Below are positions 18,454 through 26,716 of a stretch of 39,222 bases of DNA, one piece after another. This DNA is from Oscillochloris sp. (GTDB lineage: Bacteria > Chloroflexota > Chloroflexia > Chloroflexales > Chloroflexaceae), in the NCBI GenBank assembly GCA_012032775.1, contig JAAUQO010000028.1, positions 1 to 39,222 on the forward strand. The letters run 5' to 3'. How positions within the stretch are numbered: position 1 is the stretch's first letter; each line of letters opens with the position of its first letter. The notes below the pieces were generated by a model that worked only from the letters and a program-made list of their open reading frames with translations, did no database searches and was not told the origin of the DNA. Both the position numbers and the translations under genes were made by a program.

Positions 18454-19014
18454 ATGAGCGATCCACTAAAGATTCTCGCCGTTTCGGGTAGCCTGCGCCA
18501 CAATTCATTAAATACGGCGTTGTTACACGCTGCGCAAGAAGTTGCCCCGGCCCATGTGCAGATTGAACTCTATGATCTTGCCGATATTCCGCTCTACAAT
18601 GGTGACGAAGATGGCGGCGAGCACGGGCAACCGGCCGGTGTCGGGCGCTTCAAAGCTGCCCTTGGCGCTGCCGACGCAATCATGATCGCAACGCCGGAGT
18701 ATAACTATTCGATCCCCGGCGTACTCAAGAATGCGATCGATTGGGCCTCGCGTCCGATCGCATCTTCGCCGCTGAACGGCAAGCCGCTCGCGATGATGGG
18801 CGCGGGTGGGATGAGCGGCACCATGCGGGCGCAGTTCCATCTCCGCCAGATCCTTGTGCATAACAACATGCTGGTGCTGAACAAGCCCGAGTTGTATGTC
18901 GTGCGCGCCTGGGAAAAGTTCGATAGCGAGCGCAATCTTACCGACGAGCCGACCCGCGAGCAGTTGCGGAAGCTGGTCGAGGCGTTAGTTGCCTGGACCC
19001 GCCGGGTTGGTTAG
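18454..19014 (+). CDS. NADPH-dependent FMN reductase family (flavodoxin-like)
   Basis: The 186-residue protein has the phosphate-binding loop VSGSLRHNSLNTALL (residues 10-24) and the signature ATPEYNYSIPGVLKNAIDWASRP (about 78-100) of the azoreductase/ChrR/FMN-reductase family. A central GKPLAMMGAGGMSG strand-turn follows. These enzymes bind FMN and reduce quinones, azo dyes, chromate or free flavin with NAD(P)H. The start at 18454 is chosen because the longer frame upstream is an overlap with YceI and has no resemblance to the family. It sits 64 bases after YceI and about 100 bases before the dioxygenase. Confidence 0.9.
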   Translation: MSDPLKILAVSGSLRHNSLNTALLHAAQEVAPAHVQIELYDLADIPLYNGDEDGGEHGQPAGVGRFKAALGAADAIMIATPEYNYSIPGVLKNAIDWASRPIASSPLNGKPLAMMGAGGMSGTMRAQFHLRQILVHNNMLVLNKPELYVVRAWEKFDSERNLTDEPTREQLRKLVEALVAWTRRVG

Positions 19015-19115
19015 GGCTGCTGATCGCGTCTCTGCCCGCATTCTTGCATGACTGATGGTTTAGTTATAAACTCTCAGGGCGTAGGCACACTGCTACAAGG
19101 AGAAAGGAGCCAGAT

Positions 19116-20174
19116 ATGACGATCCTCGGCTTACACCATATTACGTTGGTCAGTTCGAATGCGCAGCGCACGCTTGATTTTTATGTCGGCATGCTTGGTT
19201 TGCGCCTGGTGAAACAGACCGTCAACTTCGATGATCCCGGCGCGTACCATCTGTATTTCGGCGATCAGACCGGCAGCCCCGGCTCGGCGATCACGTTTTT
19301 CGAGTGGCCGCAGGCCCAGCAGGGCGCGCCCGGTATCGGCGGCACACATCACTTTGCCCTCGGTGTACCCGACTACAATGGCCTGCTGAAGTGGAAGCGC
19401 CGGCTGACCGATCGTGGACTCAAGGTCGATGGGCCGTTTGATCGCCACTATTTTACGTCGATCTACTTCCGTGATCCCGACGGCGTAATCATCGAGATTG
19501 CGACCCAGGGGCCGGGTTGGACAATCGACGAGACGCCCGCCGCAATCGGGACGGCATTTCGGGCGCCGCCCGAGCAGATGCTGGTGAGTAACCGTGATGC
19601 GGCCCGCATCGAAGCGACAACCTGGTCGGAGCCGGTTGATCAGATCACGCCCGAGATGGCGCTCAATCGCGGTATGCATCACATTACCGCGATCGGCACG
19701 AATATCGAGCGCACACACGCCTTTTTCGGCGATCTGCTTGGAATGCGGCGGGTGAAAATGACCAACAACTTCGACGATCCCAACTCGGCGCATTGGTATT
19801 GGGGCGTGGATGACGGCCGGCCCGGCACGCTGATCACCTACTTCGAGCGTGATCCGGCGCGCGAGCCGCGAGTACGCATGGGCGCCGGGCAAACGCATCA
19901 CTATGCGTTGGCGGTGGCTGATGAGGCGGTGCAGTTGGAATATCGGGCGAAGTTGCTGGATGCCGGCTATCGGGTTAGCCCGGTGATGGATCGCATCTAC
20001 TTCAAGAGCATCTACACCAATGATCCCGACGGTCACATTGTCGAGGTTGCTACGCTCGGCCCCGGCTTCGCCGTTGATGAGCCGGTTGCGCAACTGGGTA
20101 CGTCGCTCAAATTACCGCCCTGGCTCGAAGATCATCGCGCCGATATCAGCAACGCGCTGACGCCCCTAAGGTAG
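19116..20174 (+). CDS. ring-cleaving dioxygenase, two VOC (glyoxalase) modules
   Basis: The 352-residue protein is built from two vicinal-oxygen-chelate halves. The first runs from LGLHHITLVSSNAQRTLDFY to YFRDPDGVIIEIAT; the second runs from GMHHITAIGTNIERTHAFF to YTNDPDGHIVEVAT. Metal ligands are the His in GLHHIT/THHFAL and the Glu of the EIAT/EVAT strands. The pattern matches MhqO-like hydroquinone dioxygenases and related proteins. AAGGAG stands five bases before the ATG. With the FMN reductase upstream, a quinone or hydroquinone detoxification pair is plausible, but the substrate is not proven by sequence. Confidence 0.88.
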   Translation: MTILGLHHITLVSSNAQRTLDFYVGMLGLRLVKQTVNFDDPGAYHLYFGDQTGSPGSAITFFEWPQAQQGAPGIGGTHHFALGVPDYNGLLKWKRRLTDRGLKVDGPFDRHYFTSIYFRDPDGVIIEIATQGPGWTIDETPAAIGTAFRAPPEQMLVSNRDAARIEATTWSEPVDQITPEMALNRGMHHITAIGTNIERTHAFFGDLLGMRRVKMTNNFDDPNSAHWYWGVDDGRPGTLITYFERDPAREPRVRMGAGQTHHYALAVADEAVQLEYRAKLLDAGYRVSPVMDRIYFKSIYTNDPDGHIVEVATLGPGFAVDEPVAQLGTSLKLPPWLEDHRADISNALTPLR

Positions 20175-20225
20175 GGCGTAGGGGCGAAGCACTCGGTACA
20201 GCCGAATACTTCGCCCCTACACCTT
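20168..20225. terminator. long bidirectional hairpin between convergent genes
   Basis: GTAGGGGCGAAG (20178-20189) pairs perfectly with CTTCGCCCCTAC (20209-20220). AAGGT/ACCTT extends the stem beyond a 5-base bulge, and TCGG/CCGA closes an inner stem. It overlaps the last codons of the dioxygenase and abuts the stop of the minus-strand gene. There is no U run, so it may be a REP-like element used as a terminator. Confidence 0.65.
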
Positions 20226-22074
20226 ACCTGATCGCGAACGGCAGCACCGTTGTCACGTCGTTGTTTACCTCGTCCGACTGTGAGCTGCGACCGACGAAAC
20301 GCCAGTTGCCGCGCGCCGCATCTTCCGGCGATTGCCAGACCAGGGTGATCCGGCCGTCGGCATCGGCGGTGAGTTCCTGATCGATAATCAGCACCGAGCC
20401 ATCGGGCCGATCGAACCAGTAGCCGACGCGCTCGCCGGGCAGGTAGCCGTCGGCGCTGAAGGTAAAGACTGTGCCGGGCGGGCCGGCTTCCGGCGTCACC
20501 GTAGTGCTGCGGGTCGGCGGCGGTGTGTCGCGGGCGACGCTGAAGGGGATGCGATACACCACCACCGCATCTTCGTCCTGCGCGAGCATCTCGTAATTAC
20601 CGGCCGGCGCATCTTCCGGGATCGTCCAATCCCAGCGCGCCTCGCCGTCCTCATTCGCCACCACCTCAGGCGTGCCGTCGAGCACCAACCCATTTGGGCC
20701 GTTCACCCAATTGCCGATCTCGTCTTTGGGCGGGAATGCGCCGGCGAAGAAGCTGAGCGTGTCGCCGGGATTGCCGCTGTTCGGCGTAACACTCGTCGGC
20801 GCCGGATCTTCAGGGCCGCTGACGACAAACGGCATCACCACCTGGCGCCGGCTATCCTCGCCCAACGCACTCATCGACCAGTCGCCCGGCTTGACATTTG
20901 GATCATCGGGGACGGTGTAGGTCCAGCCGGCATAACCGGCCTGATCGGCGACAACCGTCGTGCGTTCGCGCTGCGGATTACGGTCGGCGTCCGTCACCCA
21001 ATACGCGATCGTCTCGCCGGGAACAAAACCGGCCACCTGGAAGGTAAACGTCGTGCCGCGCGGGCCACTTTGCGGCGTGACACTGCCCCTGGCCTGCTGT
21101 TCTTCCGGCGGCAGGTTCGCACCGCCGACGGTGAAGTTCAGCACCACCTCGCTGCCGCTCTCGATCCCGCGCGTCACCGCCTGCCAATTGCCGGCCGGCG
21201 CATCTGCGGGGGCGGTCCAACTCCAGTTTGCCACGCCGTTCAGATCGGCCTTCAGGTACGGTGTGCCGCTATCGACGCGGGCGCCGTTGGGCTGATTAAG
21301 CCATGTGCCGACCTCTTCATTTGGCTGAAGCCCACCAATCGTAATGCTGAAGGTTGTGCCGGGCGGGCCGGATTCGGGCGAGATGCTGCGAACAGGGGCC
21401 GTCACATCGCCGGGCGTAACCTCGAAGGGAAGCTGCACCCGGTAGCCGCTGTCGGTACCCTGAGCCACCGCCACCCAGCCTCCGGCCGGCGCATCGGCGG
21501 GCGAGTTCCAGAACCATGTGAAATTGCCGTTCACATCGGCGAACTGCCAGAACACCTCATCGCTCAGTTCACGACTGTTGCCGTTGGGTTGCACCAGCCA
21601 CGCGCCGATCCGCTCTTCAGGGGTAAAACCGGCCGCCTGAAACGTAAAGGTCGTTCCGGCCGGGGCGCGCTGTGGATTGACCGAACTCGGCGGCGCACTC
21701 GTATCGGCTGAGGTGACAACGAATGTTGCCGCAATCGTCACATTACTGCGGATTCCGCGTGCCGCAGCCGTCCAGGTGCCGGCCGGGCCTTCCGGCGGCA
21801 CATCATACGTCCAGACCACCGCACCATCGGCGTCGGCCTCGACCGTAGGATAGCGCGGCAATGTGCGACTGTCGGGCCGGGTAACCCAGGGATCGACCCG
21901 TTCGCCGGGGGTGTAACCGGAGAAGAAAAATGTAAAGCGCGTTCCGGCGGGCGCCTCGGCGGGCACCGCACTACCGGAGGCGGACTGGGCCTGAACCGTC
22001 GGGACCGACAGGCCCAGGATCAACGCCAGCGCTGCGCAAAGGCTGAACGCCCGTGCCAACAGGCGGGATAGCAT
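20224..22074 (-). CDS. secreted protein with six TIG/IPT-like repeats
   Basis: The 616-residue protein begins with a signal peptide (MLSRLLARAFSLCAALALILGLSV...VQAQ). Six repeats of about 90-100 residues follow, each of the plan xPxxGPPGTTFTF, then GFxPGExxxxW, then ADxxGxxxWxW, then PxDAPAGxWxxxAxG, then a final PFxV strand. Each repeat has the look of an immunoglobulin-like TIG/IPT beta-sandwich. No anchor, catalytic motif or sorting signal is visible at the C-terminus, so it is probably exported and works by binding. The start at 22074 has AAGGAG upstream. The longer frame to 22362 lies inside the preceding gene on the same strand and is rejected. The previous gene ends 10 bases upstream, so they form an operon. 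Confidence 0.8.
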   Translation of the reverse strand: MLSRLLARAFSLCAALALILGLSVPTVQAQSASGSAVPAEAPAGTRFTFFFSGYTPGERVDPWVTRPDSRTLPRYPTVEADADGAVVWTYDVPPEGPAGTWTAAARGIRSNVTIAATFVVTSADTSAPPSSVNPQRAPAGTTFTFQAAGFTPEERIGAWLVQPNGNSRELSDEVFWQFADVNGNFTWFWNSPADAPAGGWVAVAQGTDSGYRVQLPFEVTPGDVTAPVRSISPESGPPGTTFSITIGGLQPNEEVGTWLNQPNGARVDSGTPYLKADLNGVANWSWTAPADAPAGNWQAVTRGIESGSEVVLNFTVGGANLPPEEQQARGSVTPQSGPRGTTFTFQVAGFVPGETIAYWVTDADRNPQRERTTVVADQAGYAGWTYTVPDDPNVKPGDWSMSALGEDSRRQVVMPFVVSGPEDPAPTSVTPNSGNPGDTLSFFAGAFPPKDEIGNWVNGPNGLVLDGTPEVVANEDGEARWDWTIPEDAPAGNYEMLAQDEDAVVVYRIPFSVARDTPPPTRSTTVTPEAGPPGTVFTFSADGYLPGERVGYWFDRPDGSVLIIDQELTADADGRITLVWQSPEDAARGNWRFVGRSSQSDEVNNDVTTVLPFAIR

Positions 22075-22084
22075 AATGACTCCT

Positions 22085-22648
22085 TTATTCTTCCTCGCGC
22101 GCATCGTAATAATCGGCCAACCCGGCCAACGCCATCTGGGCGAGGAAAGGCGAAACCTCGTTGCCAAGGGAGGTGCGGAAGGCGTTGTAGTCGATCGCGA
22201 TCGCCTCGCGCCACTGCTCGGCTTCGGCGTACTGGGGCAACATCCGGCGGAGTTGTGCGGCAAAAGTGCGGCGCGTATTCGGCACCGCAACAGCCAGCAC
22301 TGCCTGGCGCAAGTAGCCGGAAAAGATTTCTTGATCGTCGTCATCGACGACCGGCGGCTCACCGACGATCGTGATAATCTGCTCGATCAATGCATCGGAG
22401 AAGTGCAACGGAATAAAAGCCTCACTGCGAAACAACTCAATACAGAACACATCCAACGCCTTCGGATCGCGATACAACTCCAACGCAATCCGGCGTTGCT
22501 CACGCAGTCGCCGCGCCGCATCGGCGATCCGCTGTTGCTCAGATGGATCAGGCTCGTGTTCCAGCCACGTTCCGGCACACCGAGTCAGTCGCACCGCCTC
22601 GGATCCACCGCCCGATAGACTTGTTTTGCGTACCGATCTGCCGCGCAT
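22085..22648 (-). CDS. hypothetical helical protein, partner of the TIG-repeat protein
   Basis: The 187-residue protein has no recognised family. It has a basic N-terminus ([10 protein letters not shown]), an Arg-rich helix ([21 protein letters not shown]), an acidic patch ([16 protein letters not shown]) and further helices ending in DYYDAREEE. No signal peptide or membrane helix is seen, so it is cytoplasmic. AGGGACGG precedes the start at 22648. It is translated just before the secreted repeat protein (10-base gap), and both are read divergently from cysK. A role in regulating or assisting that protein is a guess from position only. Confidence 0.65.
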   Translation of the reverse strand: MRGRSVRKTSLSGGGSEAVRLTRCAGTWLEHEPDPSEQQRIADAARRLREQRRIALELYRDPKALDVFCIELFRSEAFIPLHFSDALIEQIITIVGEPPVVDDDDQEIFSGYLRQAVLAVAVPNTRRTFAAQLRRMLPQYAEAEQWREAIAIDYNAFRTSLGNEVSPFLAQMALAGLADYYDAREEE

Positions 22649-22724
22649 AATACCGTCCCTTTGTGTCGCTATTCACAGCCGCAGTATACTCCATTTCCGA
22701 AAGATAAGAATATCGCGTAAGAAC

Positions 22725-22753
22725 TTGACTTCCACTATTGAGCCGACTACAAT
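22725..22753 (+). promoter_or_regulatory. sigma70-type promoter for cysK
   Basis: TTGACT (22725-22730) and TACAAT (22748-22753) are separated by exactly 17 bases. They lie about 40 bases before the cysK start codon. Confidence 0.75.
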
Positions 22754-22790
22754 CAGAATCAGGAACCCATTACGTGAGGAGAGAGTGCGC

Positions 22791-23723
22791 ATGGCACGTA
22801 TCTATAACAGTATTACCGAGCTTGTCGGAAACACTCCGTTGGTCAAACTCAGCCCGCGCGTGAACGACACCGCAGCAACGGTGCTCGCCAAGTTAGAGTT
22901 TTTCAACCCCGCCAGCAGCGTCAAAGATCGGATCGGATTGGCGATGATCGAAGCCGCCGAGCGCGAGGGTTTGATCCGCCCCGGCGAAACGACGATTGTC
23001 GAGCCGACAAGCGGAAATACCGGGATCGGCCTGGCCTTTGTGGCCGCCGCCAAGGGCTACCGGATCATCCTGACAATGCCCGAGACAATGAGCATGGAGC
23101 GGCGTAAACTGCTGCGCGGCTTCGGCGCCGAACTGGTGTTGACCCCCGGCCCGGAGGGGATGCGCGGCGCGATTGGCCAGGCCGAGCAGATTCTGGCCGA
23201 GTTGCCGAACGGCTTTATGCCGCAGCAATTTAAGAATCTCGCCAATCCTGAGGTTCATCGTCGTACCACGGCTGAAGAGATCTGGCGCGATACCGACGGC
23301 GCGATCGATATTCTGGTTGCCGGCGTCGGCACCGGCGGCACCATCACCGGCGTCGGCGAAGTGCTGAAGGAGCGCAAGCCGAGTGTGCAGGTGATCGCGG
23401 TTGAGCCGGAAGCATCGCCGGTGTTATCGGGCGGTGCGCCCGGCCCACACAAGATCCAGGGCATCGGCGCAGGGTTTGTGCCCGACGTACTCGATACCGG
23501 CGTGATCGACGCGATCGAGAAGGTCAGCAACGACGACTCATTCGCAATGGCCCGCCGCCTGGCCCGCGAAGAGGGCTTGATGGTGGGTATTTCCAGCGGC
23601 GCCGCCGCCACTGTTGCCTTACGGATCGCCGGCCGTCCCGAGAATGCCGGTAAACTCATTGTCTTTGTTGTGCCGAGCAACGGCGAGCGTTACCTTAGCA
23701 CGCCGCTTTACAGCGAAGAATAA
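22791..23723 (+). CDS. cysK: cysteine synthase (O-acetylserine sulfhydrylase)
   Basis: The 310-residue enzyme joins sulfide to O-acetylserine to make cysteine, using PLP. It starts [20 protein letters not shown]. It has the PLP lysine in [11 protein letters not shown], the substrate-binding [12 protein letters not shown], the phosphate loop [17 protein letters not shown] and the C-terminal [12 protein letters not shown]. Length and motifs fit CysK throughout, with no CBS domains, unlike the paralogue at 11519. A consensus promoter lies just upstream and GAGGAGAG serves as ribosome site. An upstream in-frame extension to 22371 lacks resemblance and crosses the promoter, so it is rejected. A strong terminator follows. 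Confidence 0.94.
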   Translation: MARIYNSITELVGNTPLVKLSPRVNDTAATVLAKLEFFNPASSVKDRIGLAMIEAAEREGLIRPGETTIVEPTSGNTGIGLAFVAAAKGYRIILTMPETMSMERRKLLRGFGAELVLTPGPEGMRGAIGQAEQILAELPNGFMPQQFKNLANPEVHRRTTAEEIWRDTDGAIDILVAGVGTGGTITGVGEVLKERKPSVQVIAVEPEASPVLSGGAPGPHKIQGIGAGFVPDVLDTGVIDAIEKVSNDDSFAMARRLAREEGLMVGISSGAAATVALRIAGRPENAGKLIVFVVPSNGERYLSTPLYSEE

Positions 23724-23729
23724 TAATCC

Positions 23730-23766
23730 GGCGGTTGGTTCTGGTTATTGACCAGAACCAACCGCC
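23730..23766. terminator. perfect bidirectional hairpin after cysK
   Basis: GGCGGTTGGTTCTGGT (23730-23745) and ACCAGAACCAACCGCC (23751-23766) form a flawless 16-bp stem with a TATTG loop, exactly between the convergent cysK and the minus-strand gene at 23776. Confidence 0.85.
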
Positions 23767-23775
23767 ATGTGATTC

Positions 23776-24204
23776 TTATGGCAGTCGCCGGCGCGGCGTT
23801 TCATAGTATTCAGCGTCGATCACTCGTTGGCGATAACCGGGTGGATCGCCGAGATCGAACATGCGCGCCGCAAACCAGCCGATCGTAAATGTGGGGATCG
23901 GCTGGGTAAATGGAATCAGCGCCTCGATTGCGGCTTTGTTCCGCAACCCCTTCAGGCCCATCCGATCAAGCGCCAGCCAACTCACCGGCGCCGCCAGCAC
24001 ATCCAACCCAAAATCCAGCAGATCGAGCAACAGCACCAGAATCAGCGGCACATAGCGCAGGGTTGTAAAAAAATCGGCCTCGGGCGGCACATCCAGGCGC
24101 TTGATACTGCGCCAGATCAGCGCCAGGCCAACCAGCGCAATGCTCAGCGCGATGCCCATCAGCGCCAGCAACCAGCCCAACATATTGATCAATGTCTCAG
24201 ACAT
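23776..24204 (-). CDS. hypothetical membrane protein
   Basis: The 142-residue protein starts MSETLINMLGWLLALMG. It has hydrophobic helices at about residues 6-32 (LINMLGWLLALMGIALSIALVGLALIW) and 48-72 (LRYVPLILVLLLDLLDFGLDVLAAP), and perhaps a weak third near 103-113. The polar C-terminal tail ends YETPRRRLP. The start at 24204 is preceded by AAAGGG; the frame extends to 24255 but then crosses the hairpin at 24225. No family is recognised. It may share a transcript with the small membrane protein upstream, since only the hairpin lies between them. Confidence 0.65.
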   Translation of the reverse strand: MSETLINMLGWLLALMGIALSIALVGLALIWRSIKRLDVPPEADFFTTLRYVPLILVLLLDLLDFGLDVLAAPVSWLALDRMGLKGLRNKAAIEALIPFTQPIPTFTIGWFAARMFDLGDPPGYRQRVIDAEYYETPRRRLP

Positions 24205-24224
24205 AATGAACCCTTTATGTGTCT

Positions 24225-24269
24225 CGTAGGGATGCAGCATGCTGTTTGGCAGCATGCTGCATCCCTACG
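24225..24269. repeat. perfect 20-bp stem palindrome
   Basis: CGTAGGGATGCAGCATGCTG (24225-24244) and its exact complement (24250-24269) flank a TTTGG loop. The right arm includes the stop codon of the minus-strand gene ending at 24265. There is no U run. It could stop or stabilise the transcript, and its GTAGGG ends resemble the hairpin at 20178-20220. Confidence 0.85.
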
Positions 24270-24603
24270 ACGACGACGGAATCGGATCTGTTGCGCGCCG
24301 ACTGAGCAACAGCCAGATCATCCCCGTTAGCAGAGGCACGCATATTGCTAAGCAAAGAGTAGAAAATTCCAGGCTGGCACCAAACATTGGCTGAGCACTA
24401 TCGAGAAACGACAACGGCGCGATGATCGGAGTTGTCAGGTTGTAGAGCAGCGCGATTGATGGATTATCCGGCCGCGCTGCGCCAATCCGTGCCACAATCC
24501 GGGCCAGAAGGAGCGCTTCCAGGATGCCCGCCAGGCGAACGAGCCAAAGTTCGTAGAAAATTGCCCCGAATCGCTGCATCTTTTTTGGTAACAGCTTCGT
24601 CAT
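24265..24603 (-). CDS. small membrane protein, YggT-like
   Basis: The 112-residue protein shows two hydrophobic segments, around residues 20-40 (LVRLAGILEALLLARIVARI) and 78-102 (LEFSTLCLAICVPLLTGMIWLLL). Between them lies ALLYNLTTPIIAPLSFLDSAQPMFG. The Arg-helix, NLTTPIIAPL and final helix order recalls YGGT-family proteins, but the match is from memory. No clear ribosome site precedes 24603; ATG 24579 is an alternative. It is followed by the perfect hairpin at 24225 and then another membrane protein in the same direction. Confidence 0.55.
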   Translation of the reverse strand: MTKLLPKKMQRFGAIFYELWLVRLAGILEALLLARIVARIGAARPDNPSIALLYNLTTPIIAPLSFLDSAQPMFGASLEFSTLCLAICVPLLTGMIWLLLSRRATDPIPSSS

Positions 24604-24775
24604 ACTATTGAGAGTGTCATATTTGCAAATCTCATATCACGTTCATCTCGTTATGACTTTCGACCTATAGCGATTCGCCGATCGCTCTGCTATGCTGAAA
24701 GCATCTCGTTTGAGTTGATGTTTTCTTCCGCTATCGCGTAGCCAGATCGGCGTCATTGTATCAGGGAGTAACGCC

Positions 24776-25225
24776 ATGATCAATGCGACAGTCCATCAGG
24801 GCGCTGAGCATGCCCAGATTGCCGCGCAGGCAAGTCCGGTGCGACGCATCGGCGGCCGGATGTTTGCCCTGCTGGTGGTTGCCGAACTGGTGTTGCTGGC
24901 AGGTGTACTGGGTTGGGTCTTGATGCAGGCTGCCCCAATGCGTACGCCGTACAGTTCCGTCGATGCGTCGCTGGTGAACGAGGCGGTGCGCGCACATATC
25001 GGTGGGGCGGCGTATGATGGTTTGATCGAGGTAAAACCGGGTCTGACGGTGCGCGAGAGTAATCTGCGTGGCTTTTCGTTTGAAGGCGCCGTGTACTATT
25101 ACTACGTCGAGGGCGGTCTCAACTACGATCCGCTGAGCCGCGGCGCCGTCGATGCCGCCGAAGTTGAGATTTTGCTCCGTGATGACAGCGGCCCTCAGAC
25201 ATTGGTGATCTACCGCATCTTGTAA
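24776..25225 (+). CDS. hypothetical single-pass membrane protein
   Basis: The 149-residue protein has a polar N-terminus, one membrane helix at about residues 28-51 (MFALLVVAELVLLAGVLGWVLM) and a soluble domain of about 95 residues outside. That domain has no cysteines and contains GLTVRESNLRGFSFEGAVYYYYVEGG. The ribosome site AGGGAG sits a few bases upstream. I do not recognise a family. It stands alone between divergent and convergent neighbours and ends at a strong terminator. Confidence 0.65.
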   Translation: MINATVHQGAEHAQIAAQASPVRRIGGRMFALLVVAELVLLAGVLGWVLMQAAPMRTPYSSVDASLVNEAVRAHIGGAAYDGLIEVKPGLTVRESNLRGFSFEGAVYYYYVEGGLNYDPLSRGAVDAAEVEILLRDDSGPQTLVIYRIL

Positions 25226-25272
25226 ACAAGTAGCATACAGCCGGGCATGCCGCTTCACAGATGTTTCACTAT

Positions 25273-25311
25273 AAAACCCTCGATTGTGTCATCCACAATC
25301 GAGGGTTTTTG
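25273..25311. terminator. intrinsic terminator, perfect 15-bp stem
   Basis: AAACCCTCGATTGTG (25274-25288) pairs with CACAATCGAGGGTTT (25294-25308) around a TCATC loop and is followed by further Ts. The opposite strand also has a T run (AAAA upstream), so it can terminate both the plus gene ending 25225 and the minus gene ending 25346. Confidence 0.92.
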
Positions 25312-25345
25312 TTTGGGAAGAAGCGCTGTTGTATCCGGTGGCCTA

Positions 25346-25639
25346 CTACTTCTTCGAGCCGGTGAATTTGCGTTTGCCGGCCTGCCATTGGCCCCAATCA
25401 CGCTCCTCGGCGGCGCGAATGGCCCGGCGTTTGCGTGCCCGCCGCGCCACGGGGATAACTGCGTCCAATACCGCCCAGAGCGATTCTTCCAGTTGCGGAT
25501 ATTCCTGCAAGGCAAGATCGATAGTGGCTGCATCGAAGCCGCGCGCATGTAATACCTGCGCGATTTCACGGGCGCGCTCGTTGTCCTCGGCCAGCAACGC
25601 ATCGACTAATTCGTATTCCAGCGGTAATTCTTGGCTCAT
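25346..25639 (-). CDS. hypothetical small acidic/basic helical protein
   Basis: The 97-residue protein has an acidic N-terminal half (MSQELPLEYELVDALLAEDNE...) predicted as helices. A strongly basic stretch follows (PVARRARKRRAIRAAEERDW), and the tail KRKFTGSKK is also basic. It resembles no family I can name; the basic end may bind nucleic acid (inference). No clear ribosome site precedes the ATG at 25639. Only 30 bases separate it from the map stop codon, so it is likely the last gene of the map transcript, ending at the terminator at 25273. Confidence 0.6.
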   Translation of the reverse strand: MSQELPLEYELVDALLAEDNERAREIAQVLHARGFDAATIDLALQEYPQLEESLWAVLDAVIPVARRARKRRAIRAAEERDWGQWQAGKRKFTGSKK

Positions 25640-25669
25640 TGTATTTTATTTCGTATATTGCATCGACCG

Positions 25670-26449
25670 CTACGCCGTCAGTAAAATCGGCCCATGCGCG
25701 CTGATCGCCAGGGTATGTTCGAACTGAGCCGAGCGCCGGCCATCGGCGGTACGAACCGTCCAACCGTCGCGATCCAGGCGGGTTTCGTGGGTGCCGACAT
25801 TGATCATCGGCTCGATCGTGAAGACCATCCCGGCCATGATTTTGCGCGTGTTGCGCGGCTCGTCGTAGTGCAGAATGGTTGGGTCTTCGTGCAGGTTGCG
25901 CCCAAGGCCGTGGCCGGTGTACTCACGCACCACCGAGAAACCTTCCTGCTCGGCGTGGTGCTGGATCGCCGCGCCAACCAGGCGCAACGTATTCCCAACC
26001 TGCGCCTGCTCGATGCCCAGATCCAGGCATTTGCGGGCGGTGTCGAGCAGATGCCTGGTGCTGTCGTCAACCTGGCCGACCGCGAAGGTCTCGCAGGCAT
26101 CGCCGATCCAGCCGTTCAAGCGCAGGCCGATGTCGATCCCGATAATGTCGCCCTGGCGCAATCGATCTTTCGAACTCGGAATCCCGTGGCAGATCACCTC
26201 GTTGATCGAGGCGCAGATTGTGCCGGGAAACGGCGGCAACGGCGACCAACCGCGGCGTGAGGGCGGCACATAACCCTTGTAAACCGGCTCTGCGCCGTGA
26301 CTGCGAATATACTCCTCAGCAATGTCGAGTTCGGCCGTGGTGATGCCGGGTCGGATGTGTTCGCGCAGCACTTCGAAGGTGGCGCGTACCAATCGCCCGG
26401 CTTCTCGCAGCAACTCGATCTGTTTGGGTGATTTCAGTGTAACCGGCAT
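25670..26449 (-). CDS. map: methionine aminopeptidase type I
   Basis: The 259-residue enzyme removes the first methionine from new proteins. Metal ligands are visible: Asp in GIDIGLRLNG, Asp in WIGDACETFAVG, His in TGHGLGRNLHEDP, Glu in FTIEPMINVG and Glu in AQFEHTLAIS. The catalytic His is in EVICHGIP. Length fits the bacterial type I enzyme without N-terminal extension. GAGGA precedes the start at 26449. In many genomes map lies with adk and secY in the ribosomal protein region; here it stands apart, suggesting an additional copy or a rearranged locus. Confidence 0.93.
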   Translation of the reverse strand: MPVTLKSPKQIELLREAGRLVRATFEVLREHIRPGITTAELDIAEEYIRSHGAEPVYKGYVPPSRRGWSPLPPFPGTICASINEVICHGIPSSKDRLRQGDIIGIDIGLRLNGWIGDACETFAVGQVDDSTRHLLDTARKCLDLGIEQAQVGNTLRLVGAAIQHHAEQEGFSVVREYTGHGLGRNLHEDPTILHYDEPRNTRKIMAGMVFTIEPMINVGTHETRLDRDGWTVRTADGRRSAQFEHTLAISAHGPILLTA

Positions 26450-26621
26450 AATGTCCTCGATCTGACCTCATATCGTGACAATTCTACCGCAACCATCTGT
26501 ATCAGAGTCGGCAGAATTGTTGCGCATCCATATATTCCATCCAGGCCGCAGTGGCGCTTTGCGCCGACGCGAGCAGAATCCTCGCCACTCAGGCAGCAAG
26601 CAACACGCGGTTCCGCCACTC

Positions 26622-26716
26622 GTACGCTCAAGCGTACGTACGTCTCCGGCCCACATCGCACTGTGACGGCCTAAAGCCCGTTAAAAGCCCTCGACGGACG
26701 TAGGCCGATCTGTACT
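26622..26716 (-). repeat. dispersed 95-bp repeat, copy B
   Basis: This is the inverted partner of 12937-13031 (86 of 95 positions identical by hand). Its first bases overlap the stop codon of the metF-like gene at 26715-26717. The remaining 265-base gap to map (26450-26714) holds no gene. Confidence 0.85.

Noticed and set aside
20332-21711. 459-codon plus-strand frame opposite the TIG-repeat gene
   Set aside because: It lies antisense to a clear repeat protein with a signal peptide. Its own repeats are just the shadow of that gene.
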